Assembly: GCA_031260665.1 (NCBI GenBank)
Contig: JAISLD010000006.1
Location: 1-35,130, forward strand
Source: Oscillospiraceae bacterium
Lineage (GTDB): Bacteria > Bacillota > Clostridia > Oscillospirales > Ruminococcaceae
Length of the DNA stretch: 35,130 bases
Direction of reading: 5' to 3'
Shown here: one piece after another, positions 21,113 through 29,792 of the stretch
Position numbering within the stretch: position 1 is the first letter of the stretch
Layout of the letters: every line of letters starts with the position of its first letter
Made by a program: the position numbers and the translations under genes
The notes under the pieces: model-generated
Databases searched by the model: none
What the model saw: only the letters and a program-made list of their open reading frames with translations
What the model was told of the DNA's origin: nothing

Positions 21113-21784
21113 TTAGTCGTCGCCGTTGTGATTGACGTTATACGCGAGTGTCAGCAGGCTGTCGGTCAGGTTCACATCTTCGACAAACACGTCCTTGAAG
21201 TTCGCGCTTATGTCATAATGCGAGAAGTTCCAGAAGCCTTTTATGCCAAGTGATATCAGCGTTGACGCGACAAGCTGCGTCGCCTCTTTCGGTATGCAAA
21301 GCAGAGCGATAGTCGGGCGTTCGCGTTTACAGAACGCCGCGATATTCTCGTTTGTGAAAAGTGAAATTTTGATACCGCAAAGGTCAATGTTCTGCAAATC
21401 GGGGTTGATATCGAACACGCCCGTCAGCTGAACGCCGCTGTCAACATAGCCAAGGTGCATTGCCACCGCTTTGCCAAGATTGCCCGCGCCGATAAGAACG
21501 GCGCGGTTTTGGTTTTTCACGCCGATAATCTTGCCGATTTCACCGCGAAGCTGGATTACGTCATAGCCATATCCCTGTTGACCGAACCCGCCGAAGTGGT
21601 TGAAGTCCTGCCTTATTTGAGAAGCGGTCAGCTTCATTCGCGACGCCATCTCAAACGAAGATATCTTCTGTTCACCCTCAGCCGCAATCTCATCTAAGAA
21701 GCGGTAGTATTTAGGCAAACGGCGAATGACGTATTGCGATACTTTCCTGCCGTTTTTGCCTGCGGCGATAGTGTCGTCTGTCAT
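21113..21784 (-). CDS. rex: Redox-sensing transcriptional repressor Rex
   Basis: The 223-aa protein has an N-terminal winged helix (VIRRLPKYYRFLDEI ... SSFEMASRMKLTASQIRQDFNHFG) and a Rossmann domain with VLIGAGNLGKA (about residues 96-106) and GVFDINPD. A domain-swapping C-terminal helix follows (FKDVFVEDVNLTDSLLTLAYNV). Rex binds NADH or NAD+ and represses fermentation and reductive genes when NADH is low. It starts at ATG 21784 with AGGTG upstream, 13 bp after icd, so it is the last gene of the icd unit. I did not find a clear Rex operator (TTGTGAA/TTCACAA type) near the promoters here. Confidence 0.95.
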   Translation of the reverse strand: MTDDTIAAGKNGRKVSQYVIRRLPKYYRFLDEIAAEGEQKISSFEMASRMKLTASQIRQDFNHFGGFGQQGYGYDVIQLRGEIGKIIGVKNQNRAVLIGAGNLGKAVAMHLGYVDSGVQLTGVFDINPDLQNIDLCGIKISLFTNENIAAFCKRERPTIALLCIPKEATQLVASTLISLGIKGFWNFSHYDISANFKDVFVEDVNLTDSLLTLAYNVNHNGDD

Positions 21785-21797
21785 AATACACCTACAG

Positions 21798-23006
21798 TCA
21801 AAGTGAGATTCGCTCTTTCACAGCAAGCAGAAAGTCGAGCGTGTTCACTTTTTGTTTGTTTGCAACCGAAGAAAGCGAATAAAGGTCGCCTGTCATCACG
21901 CCGTCCTCGATTGTCTTTACGCAGGCGTTCTCGAGTGCGCGAGCAAAAGCGGTGAGCCGCACGTTGCCGTCGAGTTCGCCTCGCTTGCCGAGTGCGCCCG
22001 TCCACGCAAAGATTGTCGCGACTGAGTTGGTCGAGGTTTCCTCGCCTTTAAGGTGCTTGTAGTAGTGCCGCGTCACCGTGCCGTGAGCCGCTTCATATTC
22101 ATACTGACCACCCGGTGAAACGAGTGCGCTGCTCATCATTCCAAGGCTGCCGAACGCCGTCGCCACCATATCGGACATCACATCGCCGTCGTAATTCTTG
22201 CACGCCCAAATAAAGCCACCGTCACTGCGGATAACCCGAGCCACAGCATCGTCAATCAGCGTGTAGAAGTATTCGATGTTGCAAACAGCAAACTTTTCTT
22301 CATATTCTTTCGCGAATATCTCAGCGAATATGTCCTTGAAGCGGTGGTCGTATGTCTTGGAGATAGTGTCTTTGGTTGCAAACCAGAGCGTCTGCTTCAC
22401 GTCAAGCGCATAGTTGAAGCAACTGCGCGCGAACGAAGCAATGCTCTTATCTGTGTTGTGAACGCCTTGAATTATCCCGGCGGTGTCGGCGAAACTATGC
22501 ACGGTTTCGCGTCGGGTGCCGCCGTCGGGCGACGTGACGACAAGTTCCGCTTTGTCGCCCGCCTTACACGGAAGCTCAACATTGCGGTAGATATCGCCGT
22601 AAGCGTGACGGGCAATGACAATCGGCTGCTTCCACGTTGAGATAAGCGGCTCGATTCCTTTGACGACAATGGGTGAGCGAAAGACAGTCCCGTCCATAAC
22701 GGCACGGATTGTGCCGTTTGGGGACTTCCACATCTCCTTGAGGTTGTATTCCTCAACACGTTGCGCGTTCGGCGTGATTGTCGCGCACTTGACCGCAACG
22801 CCGTACTTAAGCGCGGCGTTTGCACTGTCAAGTGTCACTTGGTCGTTGGTTTGGTCGCGGTTCTTCAGCCCAAGGTCAAAGTATTCGGTCTTTAAGTCGA
22901 CATACGGCAATATAAGGTGCTGTTTAATCAGCGACCATATCACCCTTGTCATCTCATCGCCGTCCATCTCCACCACAGGCGTAGTCATCTGGATTCTGTT
23001 GCTCAC
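21798..23006 (-). CDS. icd: NADP-dependent isocitrate dehydrogenase, eukaryotic-like type
   Basis: A 402-aa protein that starts with the IDH type II signature QMTTPVVEMDGDEMTRVIW and contains KSPNGTIRAVMDGTVFRSPI, YDHRFKDIF, NYDGDVMSDM and GTVTRHYY. These features place it with homodimeric IDHs of the eukaryotic/Thermotoga-like branch rather than E. coli Icd. It makes 2-oxoglutarate and NADPH. The start is GTG 23006 with GAGGAG at 9 nt. The small membrane protein gene ends 36 bp upstream, rex begins 13 bp downstream. Acn lies just beyond, so isocitrate production and use are encoded together. Confidence 0.94.
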   Translation of the reverse strand: MSNRIQMTTPVVEMDGDEMTRVIWSLIKQHLILPYVDLKTEYFDLGLKNRDQTNDQVTLDSANAALKYGVAVKCATITPNAQRVEEYNLKEMWKSPNGTIRAVMDGTVFRSPIVVKGIEPLISTWKQPIVIARHAYGDIYRNVELPCKAGDKAELVVTSPDGGTRRETVHSFADTAGIIQGVHNTDKSIASFARSCFNYALDVKQTLWFATKDTISKTYDHRFKDIFAEIFAKEYEEKFAVCNIEYFYTLIDDAVARVIRSDGGFIWACKNYDGDVMSDMVATAFGSLGMMSSALVSPGGQYEYEAAHGTVTRHYYKHLKGEETSTNSVATIFAWTGALGKRGELDGNVRLTAFARALENACVKTIEDGVMTGDLYSLSSVANKQKVNTLDFLLAVKERISL

Positions 23007-23042
23007 AAGCTGTTCTCCTCGCCAAGTGTAGAAAGTGTTCGA

Positions 23043-23309
23043 TTAGAATTCAAAGTCGTCGTCCTCTTCGTCGTCGAGTGAGCAGAAGTCGCAGTCACAC
23101 TCGTGGTCGAAGAGATAGTCGGCGCGTTTTTCGAGAATTTGGTCTTTAACTTTGATTGCGAGAAGCGCAAGTGCCACGCCGATTGTCACCGCTCCAACGA
23201 TTGCCGCTAACAGCCACCAACCGTTTACTTCGTAAGAATCCTCAAGTTTTTCACGCACATTGTCGAGTTTGCTGAGGGTGCGGTCGAGTTCGAGATTGAT
23301 GTTTGCCAT
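23043..23309 (-). CDS. Small membrane protein with acidic, Cys-containing tail
   Basis: The 88-aa protein has an N-terminal helix (ELDRTLSKLDNVREKLEDSY), one membrane segment (about residues 31-51, WWLLAAIVGAVTIGVALALLA), and a cytosol-side tail DHECDCDFCSLDDEEDDDFEF. The tail's H-x-C-x-C-x-x-C cluster could bind metal; this is inference. I do not recognise a family. It has a good RBS (AAAGGAG) and lies 36 bp upstream of icd, so it may be co-expressed with icd and rex. Confidence 0.7.
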   Translation of the reverse strand: MANINLELDRTLSKLDNVREKLEDSYEVNGWWLLAAIVGAVTIGVALALLAIKVKDQILEKRADYLFDHECDCDFCSLDDEEDDDFEF

Positions 23310-23377
23310 CGTTGTTCTCCTTTTGTATATGTGTGTATAAAAATATGCTTGCTTATTAACTAACTATACTGCTTAAC

Positions 23378-23406
23378 CGCTTAAAAACTCACCGAGTTTT
23401 TAAGCG
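23378..23406. terminator. Hairpin between acn and the small membrane protein gene
   Basis: A perfect 13-bp stem (CGCTTAAAAACTC/GAGTTTTTAAGCG, 3-nt loop) sits about 135 bp after the acn stop. Its arms contain A- and T-runs, so it can act as a terminator or stability hairpin in both directions. It suggests that the small gene, icd and rex have their own promoter; I could not define one with confidence. Confidence 0.55.
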
Positions 23407-23541
23407 ACGGCACTTGCAAAGTTCCGAAGTCGCGAAGCGGCTTGTTACGCCAAGTATACGCGGTAACGCGGCGGAAAGTTAACCTGAAAGTTTAACCCAT
23501 TACGGAGTATATCGTTTTGCCTCCAATAGAAAAACTGTCAG

Positions 23542-25461
23542 TTAATCAGTTTTACTGATGTAGTTCAGCAGTCCGCCTGCCTTAAGTATCTTCTTCCCTC
23601 TCGGCGACACGTCAAGGCTTACGTCATAGGTTTCGCCTTTCGTCACGTTCTTCAGCGTCAGGACCTCGCTTGAGGTCAAGTCGCCTAAACCGTCAAGCTG
23701 AAGCGTGTCGCTTTGCGCTATCTTGTCGTAATCGGCGGCGTTTTGAAACTCCAGCGGAAGTATCCCGTTGTTGACAAGGTTTTGCTTGTGAATCCTCGCG
23801 AACGACACGACCACAACGGCTTTTATCCCGAGATAAAGCGGAGCGAGAGCGGCGTGTTCACGAGAAGAACCCTGCCCGTAGTTGACGCCGCCGACAATGA
23901 AGCCTTGCCCCGCCGCTTTGGCTCGTTTGGGAAAGTCGGGGTCAACAGCAGTGAAGCAATGTTCGCTTATTGCGGGGATATTTGAGCGAAGCGGTAGGAT
24001 TTTTGCTCCCGCGGGCATAATGTGGTCGGTTGTTATGTTGTCCCCCACTTTGAGGATTACGTCCGCTGTTATGGCGTCGGGCAGGGCGTTGTTTCGTGGG
24101 AACGGCTTGATGTTCGGTCCGCGTGTTATCTCCACCGTGTCCGCGTCGGCTTCGGTTGCGGGGGCGGCAATGAGGTTGTCGTTTATATCGAAGTATTCGG
24201 GTTCGGGTATCTCATAAGCGGTGTCGGGAACGGCAAACGCACCTGCTACAGCGGAGAACGCCGCTGTTTCGGGCGACACGAGATAGACTTGCGCCGACTT
24301 TGTGCCCGACCTGCCCTCGAAGTTGCGGTTGAACGTGCGAAGCGACACGCCGTCTGTTTCGGGGGATTGTCCCATTCCTATGCAAGGTCCGCAAGCCGAC
24401 TCAAGTATCCTTGCGCCTGCCGCGATGATATCGGCGAGCGCGCCGTTTGCGGCAAGCATTGTCAGCACCTGCTTTGACCCCGGGCTAACCGTGAGCGACA
24501 CATTCTCGGCGACAGTCTTGCCTTTCAGTATCGCCGCCACGGTCATAAGGTCTCGGTACGACGAGTTGGTGCAAGAGCCGATACAGACTTGGTTTATTTT
24601 CTTTCCGGCGAGTTCAGACACGGGCTTTATGTTGTCGGGCGAGTGAGGGCAAGCCGCGAGTGGCGCCAACCGTGACAAATCAATCGTGTATTCTTCGTCA
24701 TAAACCGCGTCCGTGTCAGCGAAAAGCTCCGTGTAGTCGCGTTCACGCCGCTGTGACGTGAGGAAATCTTTTGTTCGCGAATCAGACGGAAAGATAGACG
24801 AGGTTGCGCCGAGTTCCGCACCCATATTGGTGATGACGGCGCGTTCGGGGACAGACAGCGCGCTTACCCCGTCGCCGCGATACTCGATAACCTTGCCGAC
24901 GCCGCCCTTGACTGTCAGAAGCCGCAGCACTTCAAGTATCACGTCCTTTGCCGACACACCGGGCGCAAGTTTCCCTGTCAGCGTTATTCCGACGACACGT
25001 GGCATCGTGATGTAATAAGCGCCGCCCCCCATTGCCACGGCGACGTCAAGCCCACCCGCGCCAAACGCAAGCGAACCTATACCGCCTGCTGTTGGTGTGT
25101 GGCTGTCAGAGCCGATAAGCGTCGCGCCCGGTACGGCGAACCTCTCAAGGTTCACTTGGTGGCAGATACCGCTTCCGGGTCGGGAATACTGCAAGCCGAA
25201 CTTCTTTGCCGCGCTTCTTATGTAAGCGTGGTCGTCCGCGTTCTCAAACCCTGTTTGAAGTGTGTTGTGGTCGATATAAGCGACCGAGAGGTCGGTCTTG
25301 ACCCGCGGGATACCCGCCGCCTCAAACTGAAGATACGCCATTGTTCCCGTTGCGTCTTGAGTGAGGGTGCGGTCTATCTTTATGCCTATCTCGCTCCCCT
25401 TGACAGGCTCGCCGTCAATGAGGTGCGACAGGATTATCTTTTCTGTCAGTGTTTTTCCCAT
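23542..25461 (-). CDS. acn: Aconitate hydratase
   Basis: A 639-aa protein. The [4Fe-4S] ligands are C297 (IGSCTNSS) and C357/C360 (SACGPCIGMGQ). Other signatures are SDSHTPTAGGIGSLAFGAGG and, in the swivel domain, GVNYGQGSSREHAAL. The length fits the short clostridial/mitochondrial-like type rather than the 890-aa AcnA. It converts citrate to isocitrate. The start at ATG 25461 has only a weak RBS. A strong SigA promoter lies 45 bp upstream. No citrate synthase is in the window, so the window shows only part of an oxidative branch to glutamate. Confidence 0.95.
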   Translation of the reverse strand: MGKTLTEKIILSHLIDGEPVKGSEIGIKIDRTLTQDATGTMAYLQFEAAGIPRVKTDLSVAYIDHNTLQTGFENADDHAYIRSAAKKFGLQYSRPGSGICHQVNLERFAVPGATLIGSDSHTPTAGGIGSLAFGAGGLDVAVAMGGGAYYITMPRVVGITLTGKLAPGVSAKDVILEVLRLLTVKGGVGKVIEYRGDGVSALSVPERAVITNMGAELGATSSIFPSDSRTKDFLTSQRRERDYTELFADTDAVYDEEYTIDLSRLAPLAACPHSPDNIKPVSELAGKKINQVCIGSCTNSSYRDLMTVAAILKGKTVAENVSLTVSPGSKQVLTMLAANGALADIIAAGARILESACGPCIGMGQSPETDGVSLRTFNRNFEGRSGTKSAQVYLVSPETAAFSAVAGAFAVPDTAYEIPEPEYFDINDNLIAAPATEADADTVEITRGPNIKPFPRNNALPDAITADVILKVGDNITTDHIMPAGAKILPLRSNIPAISEHCFTAVDPDFPKRAKAAGQGFIVGGVNYGQGSSREHAALAPLYLGIKAVVVVSFARIHKQNLVNNGILPLEFQNAADYDKIAQSDTLQLDGLGDLTSSEVLTLKNVTKGETYDVSLDVSPRGKKILKAGGLLNYISKTD

Positions 25462-25504
25462 AGTGTTCTCGCTTCAATACACAAAGTTGTAATAATACAT
25501 TGGT

Positions 25505-25533
25505 ATTCTACCACGATAAGCACTATTTGTCAA
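25505..25533 (-). promoter_or_regulatory. SigA-type promoter of acn
   Basis: On the minus strand TTGACA (25533-25528), a 17-nt spacer and TAGAAT (25510-25505). Predicted start near 25498, about 37 nt before the acn ATG. Confidence 0.82.
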
Positions 25534-25550
25534 CCCCTGCCGGGGTGGGC

Positions 25551-25606
25551 GATATAGCCGGTTAAACTCAAAACACTAAAGTGTTTTGGGTTTTCGCCGC
25601 GAAACG
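25551..25606. repeat. Dispersed repeat R3, copy 1
   Basis: A 56-bp sequence that matches 35012-35067 at 53 of 56 positions. Its centre is an almost perfect 28-bp inverted repeat (arms AACTCAAAACACT with one mismatch here). Both copies start GATATAGCC and continue with TTTTCGCCGCGAA. Confidence 0.88.
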
Positions 25607-25773
25607 ACTGAAAAAACGCTTTAGCGTTTTTAATTTAACCTACTATAGGGCAAATGCGACGCCCTATCCTAATAAACAACTTGCTTGTTTAATATTAAAG
25701 TAACTTTAGTGTTTCCTTCCCCGCCGTGGGTGGGGGAAGGAACACTATTGTCGGTATTAAACACAATATATAA
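25607..25773. other. Hairpin-rich gap between R3 and the cysteine desulfurase gene
   Basis: No gene is seen in this part of the 25462-25773 gap. It holds a 9-bp stem AAAAACGCT/AGCGTTTTT (about 25613-25632) and an ATAGGGC/GCCCTAT stem (about 25645-25667). A long stem TTCCTTCCCC/GGGGAAGGAA follows (about 25712-25743). The last hairpin follows the desulfurase stop by about 30 bp and may end that transcript. Confidence 0.6.
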
Positions 25774-26898
25774 TCAAAACTTCTTATTTATCAGATTGAC
25801 AAACGAAGCGACTTCGTTCTTTGTGTTAAACGCCGACGGAGCAAAGCGTATCGCACCAACGTCTGACGTTCCCATTTTCTTGTGGGCAAAGAAAGCGCAG
25901 TGGAAGCCGCCCCTCAAGTAGAACCCCTCTTTGCTGAGCGCAACCGAGGCTTCCGCCGAGTCGCGCCCCTTGATGTTGAACGGCACAATCGGCGCGCGCC
26001 GCTCGTCATAGCCGTTTGTATACAAGATGATGTTCGGGTTATTCTTCACACCGTTGTAGAAATACTCGGACAAAGCGAATTCGTGGTCGTGTATCCGCTT
26101 GATTGTCTTGCCGTTCACAAAGTCAACCCCCGCGCCAAGGGCAATCGCACCCGGCGTGTTGATTGTTCCGCTTTCAAACCGTTCGGGGAGTTCTTCGGGC
26201 TGCTCCACCTCTTTGCTGCGACTCCCCGTGCCGCCCTCCATAAAGGTTTTAAGCCGATACTTGCCGTCAAGCAGCAGCAGCCCCGTTCCCATTGGTCCGT
26301 ACAGTCCTTTGTGCCCTGCCACGCATACGATGTTGATTGCCCCGATTTTGATTGGCAGCACGCCCGCACCTTGTGCCGCGTCAAGGATAAAGCAAACACC
26401 GTGACGTCCGCACATCTCGGCAATCTTTTGATACGGAAGGATCCGACCTGTCACGTTGCTTGCCGCTGTGCAGGCAATCGCCGCTGTTCGCTTGTTAATC
26501 AGCTTTTCAAAGTTACGCACCGTTTCGTCGTCGTCTTGTGCGGTCAGCGCAACGGAATAAGACACGCCGTTTTCTTTCGATGCGGCGTGAACGGGGCGGA
26601 CAACGGCGTTATGCTCGATATCCGATATAATGATGTGCGAACCTTTGGTCAGCACGCCCTTGACCGCGATGTTGATGGCGTGAGTGCAGTTAAGTGTGAA
26701 TACCGTGTTGTTCACGTCGGCACCGAAGAACTCGGCGCACTTCATTCGTGAGTTGAACACGGCTTCGGCGGTTTTCATTGAAAGCTCGTGCCCTCCTCTG
26801 CCGGGATTGCCGCCGTACTTCACAAGCGCCTCGGACACGCCGCGCAAAACTGCGGGCGGCTTTGGATACGTCGTCGCCGCGTTGTCAAAGTATATCAT
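25774..26898 (-). CDS. Cysteine desulfurase-family PLP enzyme (aminotransferase class V)
   Basis: The 374-aa protein has class V signatures: MIYFDNAATTYPKP at the start, SDIEHNAVVRP (stacking His near residue 96), LDAAQGAGVLPI, the Schiff-base lysine K197 in CVAGHKGLYGPMGTG, and a candidate persulfide cysteine C334 in RGGFHCAFFAHK. This pattern fits the clostridial 'cysteine desulfurase family protein' group that is distinct from IscS/NifS and stands alone without iscU. It probably takes sulfur or selenium from cysteine or selenocysteine; substrate is inference. I chose ATG 26898 because it gives the canonical start and GAAAGGAA lies 10 nt upstream. It is divergent from rpsO. Confidence 0.85.
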   Translation of the reverse strand: MIYFDNAATTYPKPPAVLRGVSEALVKYGGNPGRGGHELSMKTAEAVFNSRMKCAEFFGADVNNTVFTLNCTHAINIAVKGVLTKGSHIIISDIEHNAVVRPVHAASKENGVSYSVALTAQDDDETVRNFEKLINKRTAAIACTAASNVTGRILPYQKIAEMCGRHGVCFILDAAQGAGVLPIKIGAINIVCVAGHKGLYGPMGTGLLLLDGKYRLKTFMEGGTGSRSKEVEQPEELPERFESGTINTPGAIALGAGVDFVNGKTIKRIHDHEFALSEYFYNGVKNNPNIILYTNGYDERRAPIVPFNIKGRDSAEASVALSKEGFYLRGGFHCAFFAHKKMGTSDVGAIRFAPSAFNTKNEVASFVNLINKKF

Positions 26899-26963
26899 AG
26901 AATTACCGTTCCTTTCAGTGTTTTTCCACACAAATGCGCCATATTCTCTCCATTATATGCGCC

Positions 26964-26992
26964 TTGACTTTTCCGCGATATCGTGGTATAAT
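26964..26992 (+). promoter_or_regulatory. SigA-type promoter of rpsO
   Basis: TTGACT (26964-26969), 17-nt spacer and TATAAT (26987-26992), start near 26999. A TATAAT on the other strand (26957-26952) may serve the divergent desulfurase gene, but its -35 is poor. Confidence 0.82.
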
Positions 26993-26999
26993 CATTTCA

Positions 27000-27132
27000 C
27001 TCGTCTGTTATATTGCAGACGAAAGTCCCGCCACTTGGTTTCGGGCGTATGCCCCTATGGGGAGCTTCTCGTACCCGTTTCTATGTTTCGGGAGTAAATC
27101 AAGCGTGAAAACGCACAACAAAAGGAGAACGT
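27000..27132 (+). promoter_or_regulatory. Structured leader of rpsO, candidate S15 autoregulation site
   Basis: The leader of about 130 nt can form CGTCTG/CAGACG (27002-27021), CCCG/CGGG (27027-27045) and CCCC-TAT-GGGG hairpins before the AAAGGAG ribosome site. S15 represses its own mRNA through leader structures in several bacteria; this leader does not match a class I can name. Confidence 0.45.
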
Positions 27133-27399
27133 ATGCTTCGCAAAGAAGAAAAGCAGTCGGTAATCATCGCCAACCGCAACGCCGACAACGACACGGGTTC
27201 GCCCGAGGTGCAGATTGCAATCCTGACACACAGGATTAACGACCTGACCGAACACCTGAAGATTCACAAGAAAGACCACCACTCACGCCGCGGCCTGCTG
27301 AAGATGGTCGGTCATCGCCGCAATCTGCTGAACTATCTGATGAAGAAAGATATCGCTCGTTATCGCGCTATCATCGCGAAACTCGGCATCAGAAAGTAA
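27133..27399 (+). CDS. rpsO: 30S ribosomal protein S15
   Basis: An 88-aa protein, standard length, with family signatures [54 protein letters not shown] and a C-terminal IAKLGIRK. It binds 16S rRNA early in 30S assembly. Start ATG 27133 has AAAGGAG at 6 nt. It precedes pnp as in many bacteria. Confidence 0.98.
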   Translation: MLRKEEKQSVIIANRNADNDTGSPEVQIAILTHRINDLTEHLKIHKKDHHSRRGLLKMVGHRRNLLNYLMKKDIARYRAIIAKLGIRK

Positions 27400-27405
27400 A
27401 CAGTA

Positions 27406-27438
27406 GCGTGACAACGGACAAGCCGTCCGTTGTCACGC
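27406..27438 (+). terminator. Stable hairpin between rpsO and pnp
   Basis: A 14-bp perfect stem GCGTGACAACGGAC/GTCCGTTGTCACGC with a 5-nt loop. No T-run follows (GAGTATCTATT), so it may be a processing or 3'-end protection hairpin instead of a full terminator. Position matches the rpsO-pnp processing region of other bacteria. Confidence 0.6.
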
Positions 27439-27510
27439 GAGTATCTATTCGCTTCCCTAATCCGCGAGTATCAAAACACATTCATCAGCTTATCCCTATC
27501 CGCGAGTATT
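27437..27510. repeat. Short direct repeats in the rpsO-pnp gap
   Basis: The motif CGCGAGTAT(C/T) occurs three times (about 27437, 27462 and 27501); the last two are extended to CCCTA(A)TCCGCGAGTAT(C/T)AAAA. They lie in the leader of pnp, between the 14-bp hairpin and the pnp start. Confidence 0.7.
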
Positions 27511-27597
27511 AAAATGTGCTTGCTGTCATTATGACGGTCGGCAGACTTTAATGCTGTGCGGCTTGGGTACAATGTACAAATGAAAGGAACATCACAA

Positions 27598-29718
27598 ATG
27601 TTTGAAAACCACAAAGTATTCACCACGCAGTTCGCAGGACGCACCCTCAAAGTTGAAACAGGCAAGACCTGTATCCTCTCAAACGGAGCGTGCTGGGTCA
27701 CTTACGGCGACACCGTTGTTATGGTCAACGTGTCGGCAAGCGTCAAGCCCCGTGACGGTATCGACTTCTTTCCGTTGTCGGTGGACTATGAGGAACGCCA
27801 CTATTCAGTCGGCAAAATCCCCGGCGGCTTCCTCAAACGCGAGGGCAGACCAAGCGAAAAAGCTGTGCTGACCTCACGCGTTGTTGACCGTCCCATGCGC
27901 CCGCTCTTCCCGAAAGATATGCGGAACGATGTGTCTATCGTTATGACCGTCTTGGCTGTTGACCCCGACGCTTCACCCGAAATCGCGGGAATGATTGGCG
28001 CTTCAATCGCAACGGCAATCAGCGATATCCCGTGGAATGGACCAATCGCCGGTATCTCGGTCGGTTTGGTTGACGGAAACATCGTGCTTATGCCGGGTTC
28101 GGCTGACCGCGCAAAGTCTGACCTTAACCTCACTATTGCTTCGTCCGCGAAAAAAGTCGTGATGATTGAAGCGGGAGCGAACGAAGTCCCCGACGACACA
28201 ATGATTGCGGCAATCAACGCGGGTCATAAAGAACTGGTTGATAATATCATACCTTTTATAGACAACATCGTGGCGACAGTCGGCAAGCCGAAGTTTAATT
28301 TTCAGTCGCAAGACGTTGACCACGATTTGTTTGACAAGATTGCGGGCAAATACACCGCAAAGGTGCAGCACGCACTTGATACAGACGACAAGAATGTCCG
28401 TGAAGAACGGCTTCAACCCGTGAAAGACGAAATCCACGCGGAGTTTGACCCCCTGCACCCCGACAAAGTTGCGATGATTGACGAGATTATCTACAAACTG
28501 CAGAAGCAAGTGGTTCGCCGCTGGCTTCTCGACGACGGCAAACGTGTTGACGGTCGCCGCCTTGACGAGATTCGTCCGCTTGCCGCGGAAGTCGGCGTGC
28601 TTCCTCGTGTTCACGGTTCAGGTTTGTTCACACGGGGACAGACACAGGTTCTGACTATCACGACACTTGGTCCTGTCAGCGATTCACAGCGAATCGACGG
28701 GCTTGACGACGACTCCACAAAGCGTTATATGCACCACTACAATATGCCGCCGTATTCAGTCGGCGAAGCACGCGGCGTTCGTTCACCCGGTCGGCGTGAG
28801 ATAGGACACGGCGCGTTGGCGGAGCGTGCGCTTGAACCTGTGCTGCCGTCAATTGAAGAATTCCCTTACGCGATTCGTGCCGTGTCCGAGGTGCTGTCGA
28901 GCAATGGTTCAACGTCACAAGGTTCAATCTGCGGCTCAACACTGTCGCTTATGGACGCGGGCGTTCCGCTGAAAGCCCCCGTTGCGGGTATCTCCTGCGG
29001 GCTTATCACCGAGGGCGACCGTTGGATGACTATGATTGACATTCAAGGCGTCGAAGATTTCTTCGGGGATATGGACTTCAAGGTGGGCGGCACACACAAG
29101 GGTATCACAGCAATCCAAATGGATTTGAAAATCGACGGCTTAACACCCGAGATTATCAAAGAAGCGATTGAGTCGACGCACAAGGCGCGTATCTTCATTC
29201 TCGATGAAGTAATGCTTAAAGCAATCGACAAGCCGCGCGCCGAGGTTGGCACGTATGCGCCGAAAATGCTGACAACCAAGATTCCCGTCGATAAAATCCG
29301 CGAGATTATCGGAACAGGCGGCAAGGTTATCCAGAAGCTTTGCGCCGACTATGAAGTGAAGATTGACGTCAGCGAGGACGGCAACGTCTTTGTTTGCGGC
29401 GTTGACGGTGAGAAGTCAAAAGCATGCCTTGCCGCGATTGAATCAATCGTTATGGTTCCTGAAATCGGCTCGATATACAAATGCCGCGTGACCAAAGTCG
29501 CAGCGTTTGGCGCGTTTGTTGAGTTTGCACCGGGTAAAGAAGCGATGGTTCACATCTCTGAACTCGACAATCGCCGCGTAAACGTGGTTGAGGATATATG
29601 CAAGGTGGGAGATGAGATTATCGCGAAGATAATCAAGATTGACCCGTCAAACGGGAAAGTCGGTATGTCGCGCAAAGAAGCTCTCGCCGATATCGAAAGA
29701 AAGCAAAGAGGACAATAA
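27598..29718 (+). CDS. pnp: Polyribonucleotide nucleotidyltransferase (PNPase)
   Basis: A 706-aa protein of standard length and order. The first RNase PH domain has CWVTYGDTVVMVNVSAS and the second GQTQVLTITTLGP and SNGSTSQGSICGSTLSLMDAGVP. The KH domain has IIGTGGKVIQ near residue 569, and the S1 domain has CRVTKVAAFGAFVEFAPGKEAMVHISEL near 623. It degrades RNA 3'-5' using phosphate and is a degradosome partner. I chose ATG 27598, giving MFENHKVF after GAAAGGAAC; upstream ATGs in frame would add a short non-conserved stretch. Confidence 0.97.
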   Translation: MFENHKVFTTQFAGRTLKVETGKTCILSNGACWVTYGDTVVMVNVSASVKPRDGIDFFPLSVDYEERHYSVGKIPGGFLKREGRPSEKAVLTSRVVDRPMRPLFPKDMRNDVSIVMTVLAVDPDASPEIAGMIGASIATAISDIPWNGPIAGISVGLVDGNIVLMPGSADRAKSDLNLTIASSAKKVVMIEAGANEVPDDTMIAAINAGHKELVDNIIPFIDNIVATVGKPKFNFQSQDVDHDLFDKIAGKYTAKVQHALDTDDKNVREERLQPVKDEIHAEFDPLHPDKVAMIDEIIYKLQKQVVRRWLLDDGKRVDGRRLDEIRPLAAEVGVLPRVHGSGLFTRGQTQVLTITTLGPVSDSQRIDGLDDDSTKRYMHHYNMPPYSVGEARGVRSPGRREIGHGALAERALEPVLPSIEEFPYAIRAVSEVLSSNGSTSQGSICGSTLSLMDAGVPLKAPVAGISCGLITEGDRWMTMIDIQGVEDFFGDMDFKVGGTHKGITAIQMDLKIDGLTPEIIKEAIESTHKARIFILDEVMLKAIDKPRAEVGTYAPKMLTTKIPVDKIREIIGTGGKVIQKLCADYEVKIDVSEDGNVFVCGVDGEKSKACLAAIESIVMVPEIGSIYKCRVTKVAAFGAFVEFAPGKEAMVHISELDNRRVNVVEDICKVGDEIIAKIIKIDPSNGKVGMSRKEALADIERKQRGQ

Positions 29719-29792
29719 GTAACCCTTGCAAGCAGATGAAACGGCTTGCTGTATCGCGTAACCTTGCAAGCAGATGAAACGGCTTGCTATAT
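29719..29792 (+). repeat. Two ~36-bp direct repeats upstream of the ABC binding-protein gene
   Basis: Copies at 29719-29754 and 29758-29792 share an identical TTGCAAGCAGATGAAACGGC plus TTGCT and differ little elsewhere. Each can form GCAAGC/GCTTGC, and each resembles a weak promoter (TTGCAA, 17-18 nt, TATATA in copy 2). Two more hairpins follow: GGTTCTG/CAGAACC (29798-29820) and GTGTGG/CCACAC just before the ribosome site. Confidence 0.75.

Noticed and set aside
27027-27070. rpsO leader segment as an R2 relative
   Set aside because: Shares only a TGCCCC...GGGG hairpin; the rest does not align.
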